NCBI GenBank assembly: GCA_036971615.1
Contig: JAYKKR010000026.1
Span: 248,001 to 312,000 of the forward strand
Direction of reading: 5' to 3'
Source of the DNA: Amyloporia xantha
Taxonomy: Eukaryota; Basidiomycota; Agaricomycetes; Polyporales; Adustoporiaceae
DNA: 64,000 bases
Shown: positions 58,171 to 64,000 of the stretch, one piece after another
How the letters are laid out: every line of letters starts with the position of its first letter
Position numbering within the stretch: the first letter of the stretch is position 1
The notes under the pieces: model-generated
Told to the model about the DNA's origin: nothing
The model's input: the letters and a program-made list of their open reading frames with translations, nothing else
Databases searched by the model: none
Position numbers and translations under genes: made by a program

Positions 58171-59568
58171 TCAGTACGAAGAAGGCGAAGTCAGTGTAGA
58201 TATTCGCACCCCTTCAGGAAAACCACCGTATGCATCAATAAGCGCATCGTTCAGTCCTTTGTCCGATGCCAGGATTGGCTTCCGCAAAGCCTCCGTAAGG
58301 ATATCAATAGCCTTGGTGCGGTCCGACAAAAGCTGGTAAGCTTTTGCTTGGCGGTAATACCTGACGGAAATTCAATTACTGTTCCCAACCCCCAATAGCA
58401 CACCACGGAGAACTCACGCTTTGGCATAATTCTCATCTGCCACCCTCGCCTTCTCTGCATCCTTCAATGCCTTCTCCGGATCGCACCCCTCACCCTCCAT
58501 GAGCCAAGCTGCAGCTCGGTTTCCGAGGCATATGCTGAGGAGTGTATTGCATTTCTTCTTCTCTTCATCCGTCGGCTTCTGGGCCAACGCATCCCCCAGA
58601 CTCTCGATCGCCCGGGTGTAGTGCACGACCGCAGTTTCTCTGTCCTTCCGCGCGACAGCCCCGTTTCCAAGCGCTTTTTCGGACTCTGCAGTGGTAATGC
58701 CTTTGGAAACCCCTGCGATATTCATGTTGTGGACACCAGATGCTACTTCCTCTGCTTCTTCACTGTAGTAAATGTAAGTATGATGTCTATACCTCGAGGG
58801 AAGAACACCGACGCAGTCTCGAGGCGCCATTTAAACGGCTTTGGAAGAGAATCCAAGAAAGGTTTCAGCGCATGAGTGTGTGGGCTCAATTTCAGGGCGA
58901 TAAGAAGGAGAGACGGCAGACATGGGCGGTTGGGGGCCAGTGGTGAGGCTATTGCTTTCTTAACACACCTAGTTGTAGAATAATGTAGGTTATCGTACTA
59001 TCACATGTACACGGGAGCAACATACGCACTTGATCACAAAATCGGACGAGGGAAGCCCAGGCTGTGGCATATTTTCCTGGACGAGGAAAGACGACCGATC
59101 GTCGTCTATTTCATAGATGACTCGAGATCAGTCTTCTTTATTGCATGAGAATATGCTCACAAATTATGATGCAAAAGATGGGAGTGCTTCCGGGGAAGTA
59201 CTCCGTTTCGTAACGTCCGCCTGGCCCTTGGAAACCCATCATCTCGAGTTGCACGACCCAGAACGAGTCCTTTCTGATCGGCACCTTCGTGTAGTCGAAA
59301 TTCTCGAGCTGACTGTCTGAGGCCTGCATTCCGGACAACGCCGCAAGGAGAGTGTCCAATTCTGCAGGATCCTTCGTGGCAAGATGGTTCATGAGGCTGA
59401 GTGGATTCCCATCATATTCGCTCTTGTTGTACCCTGCTAAGATTTTCTATGGGCGAGACATGATTAGCTGCGGTCATAAGGAGAAAATCGAGTATGAACT
59501 TGTGCGGCGTTTGCTACATCCCGACCCGGTCCAGTGGATGGTTTCGACTTGGTACGACTTGTAGGCAT
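58171..59568 (-). CDS. Tetratricopeptide repeat protein
   Basis: Probable protein-binding adaptor, perhaps chaperone-linked, but I do not recognise the orthologue. Likely ATG 59568 (MPTSRTKSKPST), spliced near 59450 to KILAGYNKSEYDGNPLSLMN, then LATKDPAELDTLLAALSG and DYTKVPIRKDSFW. A middle exon gives ENMPQPGLPSSDFVIK. The TPR part is in the exon covering 58830-58416: SEKALGNGAVARKDRETAVVHYTRAIE, LLSICLGNRAAAWLMEG, ALKDAEKARVADENYAKA. A splice then leads to YYRQAKAYQLLSDRTKAIDILTEAL. It ends LTSPSSY at 58171. Borders between 58830 and 59300 are approximate. The gene is divergent from LEO1. Confidence 0.65.
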
Positions 59569-60015
59569 GACGATCTGTACCGAGACGGCGAGGTCTAGAT
59601 AGCGGGAAAACAAGGAGTTCCAATGAGGAGAACGCTGGGACGGGCTTTATGGTATTTGTTTGCAGCGATCTGCGCAGTGGACGCGGCTACCAGGCCTGGG
59701 CTACTGGGACAATAGCGCGTACACATAAATCGTGAAGTTTACGCGGACGACGCGTTTCCAGTCACGCGGAGCGTAAAGTGCTTCACGTGGCGCCTATCGA
59801 GTACGCTTCAAGTCGCGTCCACTGTCTTCAACCTTGCCTGAGGCTCTCTGTACTTACTCCCTGCGTACGCTCGTGGCCAGGCTGTCCTATCCAATAAACC
59901 AGTCAGTCTCAAGTCAATCTGACGACCAGAGCTGCCCACTGCATCGCCGCACTGTCTGCTCAGAGGCGACACCGCACGCCATTCTTGAACTGTTGCCGCG
60001 CTCGAGTAGTCTATC
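59569..60015. promoter_or_regulatory. Divergent intergenic region between TPR gene and LEO1
   Basis: 447 bases between two divergent starts, therefore expected to hold both promoters. I saw no clear TATA box. Confidence 0.4.
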
Positions 60016-61789
60016 ATGTCATCTCTCGCCGGTGCCCTTGATCCCATTCCGACTCTCCTAGATGTCAAGTCTGCTACAGATGTTGTGGACGTGGAAATGA
60101 AACCCCCGGCTCCAGAATCAGAGGGAGACGCCGAGGCTACCACCCAGGATGGAGGCGACGAGGAGATGCAGGATCTCTTCGGGAGAGGGCGAGGACGCTG
60201 ACGTGCATACCGTCAAGCATGAGGAGTATGTTTCTCACAAGTATCCAATACAACATACTCATGTAATTCGTATAGTGCAACGACCCCGGCCTCGTCAGAA
60301 CATATTGAACAACCAGAGGGCCTGTCTTCTCCCGAGCGAAGACATAGAGAGGCTATGGAATATGCGGAGGACGACGAGCCTGGGGCTGTCGTGGAGCAGG
60401 TTTTGGAAGCGGCCGCTGCTATTCCCAATATTCCGGTCCCACGCAGCTCTGATGGCAAGGTGAGTCCTCAAATTGATTATTCTCATGGATGAAACGAAGA
60501 CGGGTCACGGGTAGTACTGGGTTATCCGCATGCCAAACTTCGTCAAAGTCGATTCAAAACCTTTCCACCCGGACACGTATATTGGACCCGAGCACGAGGA
60601 CGAAGAAGCCTCGCAGGCAGAGACTGTCCGCGAAAAAAGCATGACTATCAAACTCAAGGTCGAGAACACCGTTCGATGGCGCTGGGTCAAGGACAAGAAC
60701 GGTCAAGATGTGAGTAATATCCCCTACGCAGCGCTCAACGTTGATTGATGACCATCATCGTATTCTTGCACATAGCGTCGCCAATCAAACAGCCGAGTTG
60801 TGCGGTGGTCAGATGGCACTCTCAGCCTGCAGCTCGGGAAGGAGTTGTTTGACATCACGCAGACTGTTGACAACTCAGGCGCGATCCCACGACAAGCTCT
60901 CGGAGGGTCTCAGGCGTCCCAGAGCGTGGCGTCGTCCTCCCAGCCCGCTACTGTTCCAGGGCGGTCTCAGGGCCTCACATACCTAGTCGCACAGCACAAG
61001 CGCGCAGAGATCCTGCAATGCGAGGCGCTCGTCACTGGGTACATGTCCCTGCGGCCGACAGGCATGCAGTCCGAGACGCACCGCATGCTCGTGCGCGCGG
61101 TGGGCCAGAAGCACAACAAAGTCGCGCGGCTGCGCATGGCGCCGGACCCGACGACGGACCCGGAGCGCGAGAAGATGGAGCTGATGAAGCAGGCGGCGCG
61201 CAAGCCGAAGAAAGCGCGGGGGGATGATGACGGGTTCGGTGGTGGGCGGAGGCGGCGGGCGAGCTATACGAGGAAGCGGACGGGCGACGATATGTGGTCG
61301 GACGACGAGGAGGACGCGGTGTTCGGTGGGTCCGAGGAGGAGTATGGAGATGAGGGCTCGGGCGGGCGCAGCGCGAAGAGGCGGAAATCAAGCGGAGACG
61401 AGAAGAAGGGACCTGGGGAGTACCAGACGGACGACTTCCTTGTCGCTGATTCGGATGAGGACGGGGCATACGGGGACTCCGAGGAGGAAGGCGCAAGGAA
61501 GCGACGGACGAGGCGAAACCGAGCAGAGGAAGATGGAGGTGGTGAAGACGACTTGGAGAAGTTGGAAGCCAAGATCCATCAGCAAGAGGCAGAGGAACGG
61601 AAGCGGAAGCGTGATACTACTGGGAAGAGCACCGGCGATGCAGCGGATGGCGATGACGGTGGCGACGGCGAGGATGGCATGGACGTGGAGAGTGAAGAGG
61701 AGGACGACGGGTTTGGAGTGCGTCGCCGACCAGCGCCAGGTGCGCGGAAGAGGAGAGCAATTGGTGATGACTTCGATGACGAAGAATGA
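60016..61789 (+). CDS. LEO1: Leo1-like subunit of the Paf1 transcription elongation complex
   Basis: Nuclear factor that travels with RNA polymerase II. Exons: 60016-60225, 60276-60459, 60515-60709 and 60776-61789. The Leo1 core is clear: WVIRMPNFVKVDSKPFHPDTY, MTIKLKVENTVRWRW, SNSRVVRWSDGTLSLQLG and HKRAEILQCEALV. The C-terminal third is very acidic and basic (RRRASYTRKRTGDD, many EE/DD runs), as in the family. Exons 2-4 are in phase with each other, but exon 1 (210 bases) is one base too long. The start frame gives EEMQDLFG and the next exon needs GEGEDADVHTVKHE; one extra base in GGGAGAGGG near 60180-60190 separates them. This could be an assembly error or a real mutation. Confidence 0.85.
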
Positions 61790-62186
61790 TCATTTCACTT
61801 ACTCGGTGAGCTGTGAACCCTGCGGCGAGTCTGTTGTGACAGTTTCAGTCTGGCGAACTTGCTATGTCTGCTGTCGTGCGACTCTTCGATGTGGTGCTTT
61901 CTCTGTGTAAGAACATATGGACCAGGGCTACAGTCGGAGTGAACACATGTGGCCACTGGCCATGCTGTCAAATATTTTACCTTGATGTCACCCCCCACGG
62001 TTTGAGGCACACAGTCAGCGTACGCACCACGGCATCAGGAATATTTCAGACTTCGATAAGAGGTTCTATGAACGAGCTTTCCCTAGCTGGCAGCCCAAGA
62101 CGACGAATTCATTTTTTCATTGGAGCCCAAGTACAGTTTTGATTTCTTCTGTATTTTTAAGTTACGTCTACTCTCATACACTCCAC
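61790..62186. other. Convergent intergenic region
   Basis: 397 bases between the 3' ends of LEO1 and the sedolisin gene. No gene and no clear terminator hairpin were recognised. Confidence 0.45.
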
Positions 62187-64000
62187 TCACGGCAAGAGAA
62201 GCCAGAGGGCGAGGAGCTTGGGGAAGTCGGGTGTGCCAACGCCGGTGACAGGGTCCCAACCAGGCTGAGCGTAGAATCCCTCGGTGCCGCAGCCAGGGTT
62301 CGAGCCGGTCGTAATGTCGTGGAACGCCTCCGCGAACGTCGACGAGTAAATCTAGTGAGACGAAGGTGAGATGAGGCAAGGTGTATAACGCGTGGACGAA
62401 ATGACGCACGGTAGGGTTGATGAACCCGATGGGGCCCTTATTGACAGCGAGACGAGCGTCGTTGACCGCGGAAAGGATCGCGGCCATAACGGGCGAGGAG
62501 CAGGACGTGCCGTACACGAGCCACCACTCGGCTTCCAACGCGACGATGTAGTTCACGCTGCCGAAATTCTGTCAGTCAATGTTCGAATAGATCAAGCAGG
62601 AGTTGGCGACGCACCCGTTTGCGGAGAGGTCGGGGAACGCGCGCGATTTGCCGGTGGAGTTGTAGAGGTCAGACGCGTACGGGGGCGGGTACTTTGTCAA
62701 GTATTTCTCGACCGCCGACTCCTGGTAGCTCGGGATGGGGAAGACGTTAGAGAACCCGCCACTCGAATAGATGACCTGGTTGGCAGCGCTCTCCGGCTCA
62801 TAGACCTGGAGCATATGCAGTGAGCTCTACATGAGCTGACTTCAAAGTGGCGAAAACATTGCGCACCGAGGCACCGGGGTTGACCTGGGTCGCTCCAACG
62901 CTGGTAACATAGGGGCACGTCGAAGGGAAGGTCGGGTTGAAGATGGGGGCACCGGCGGCCTGGGTGCCGTTCGGTTCCAGACAGATGTTGCCATAGCCAG
63001 CAACACCGTAGTCACCGGAAGAGTACAGGAAGGTTATGCCCATCAAGCCAAGCTGTCGATCCATGCCAATGTCAGAAACCCATGTCATGCCAGTCAGCTG
63101 TGGACAACTCGTGAGACTGACCTTGGCATACTCGGCGCACTGGCGTTCCATATAGAAGGGTGTCAGATCGGCCTCGTTATAGCTGTACGAGGTCGAAATG
63201 ATGTACGCCGGCTTTGCGGTTCCGCACGACTCAGGGCCTGATGCGAGCGGGACTAAGGTGAAACGGCTGAAGTGAACATCGCTTGTACACGCACCGTCAT
63301 AGCCGCCGGGGGCAGTGTCGGGGTAGATGCCATCCTCGGTGGGGTCATCCCCGCCCTCAAAGGTGCAGTAGGAACCGTCGAGAGCATCAAGGAGGTTGTT
63401 GAAGGACGCCCCTGACGATGAGAAATCAGTCGTGGATGCGAGGTTAAGGCGACGACAGACGCACCTTCGACGTCGTCTCCTGTCTGATAGAGCGTGATGG
63501 GCTGCTTTGGGCCGACGAGCGACATGGAGTATTCGAGGTCCAGGTTGGACTCGCCGTTGTAGCTGAAGCCGCGATCGCTGCTCTGCACGTAGCCTGGAGG
63601 AGGGCCACATGAGTCACGCCGAAAACGGGAATGCGTTCGCCCTAGAAGGAAAACGCGGACGTGATGGGCTCACCTCCGTCGATGCTGACCAGCGTGGGCC
63701 TCTCGCCAACCTGGTCAGACGAGAAGTTCTTGAAGAACATGTCCAGGTCGCTCGGTATGTACGCTTGCGGCGTGTACTCGACTGGGAAATGCACGTCACT
63801 TGCAATCCGCCAATGCAGGGGTCGCATACTCACCGATTCCGATCGAGTTCTTGTTCGGAACAAGCGGCTCATACACAAAGTCATACAGGGCACGCAAGCA
63901 AATAGGCGTGATCTGCTCGTCGCAGTCCTCCAGCTCGGTCAAAAGGGTCTGAGAGACGCGACATGTGAGTACTGCGCGACACTGCCAAATTCAGAAGCCA
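62187..64000 (-). CDS. Sedolisin (peptidase S53, tripeptidyl-peptidase-like), 5' part outside window
   Basis: Secreted acid serine-carboxyl peptidase. Reading from 64000: part of the pro-region (TLLTELEDCDEQITPICLRA, YEPLVPNKNSIGI), then PQAYIPSDLDMFFKNFSSDQ, then the catalytic Glu-Asp pair in GESNLDLEY, the oxyanion Asp in SSGDYGVAG and the catalytic Ser in GTSCSSP. The calcium-site end is GWDPVTGVGTPDFPKLL, and the stop is at 62187. Exons are separated by short introns (around 63600-63650, 63430-63470, 62810-62860, 62570-62610, 62350-62400 and others). All catalytic residues are present. The signal peptide and the beginning of the propeptide lie beyond the window. Such enzymes are common in wood- and litter-decay basidiomycetes. 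Confidence 0.88.

Noticed and set aside
61018..61910. Long alternative-frame open frames over LEO1
   Set aside because: They are shadows caused by the GC-rich, purine-rich coding of the charged C-terminal region.

Overview
The window reads as nuclear DNA of a filamentous basidiomycete, most likely an agaricomycete. Genes are cut by many introns of about 45-70 bases with GT..AG ends, several exons are only 4-28 bases long, and the families are typical of that group: F-box proteins, BTB proteins, a FunK1-type kinase fragment, a sedolisin, a delta-12 desaturase, a Helitron. ORF calls that begin at GTG or TTG are not real starts here, so starts below are placed on ATG codons or left open.

Layout. 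1-4.9 kb: the 5' part of an F-box gene running off the left edge and an intronless gene of an unrecognised family. 4.9-10.9 kb: an autonomous Helitron, Rep plus Pif1-type helicase, in one reading frame broken by a single TGA. 11-42 kb: a gene-poor accessory stretch with long spacers and fast-evolving or expanded families. It holds a complete but divergent class I ribonucleotide reductase (small subunit R2 on the minus strand, large subunit R1 on the plus strand, about 11 kb apart), a second copy of the unrecognised family, an F-box gene, a nucleotidyltransferase-fold gene, a CMGC-like kinase, an inverted pair of F-box paralogues, several hypotheticals, a BTB gene and a small foldback repeat in AT-rich DNA. 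42.4-48.4 kb: a CACGTG-bearing minisatellite and a tandem pair of F-box/C2H2 genes. 48.7-64 kb: a denser block with ordinary housekeeping genes: ZUO1 (ribosome-associated J protein), a truncated FunK1, FAD2 (oleate desaturase), a WRN-type 3'-5' exonuclease, a TPR protein, LEO1 (Paf1 complex) with an apparent one-base frameshift, and a sedolisin running off the right edge.

How parts fit. The two RNR subunits would form one deoxyribonucleotide-making enzyme. All metal, radical and thiol residues I could place are present, so the pair looks like an extra, selected RNR rather than debris. The F-box, BTB and kinase genes are members of expanded families and do not form an obvious pathway with it. 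I saw no operon-like organisation, rRNA, tRNA or CRISPR. The strongest lead is the accessory RNR pair and its unusual exon structure.
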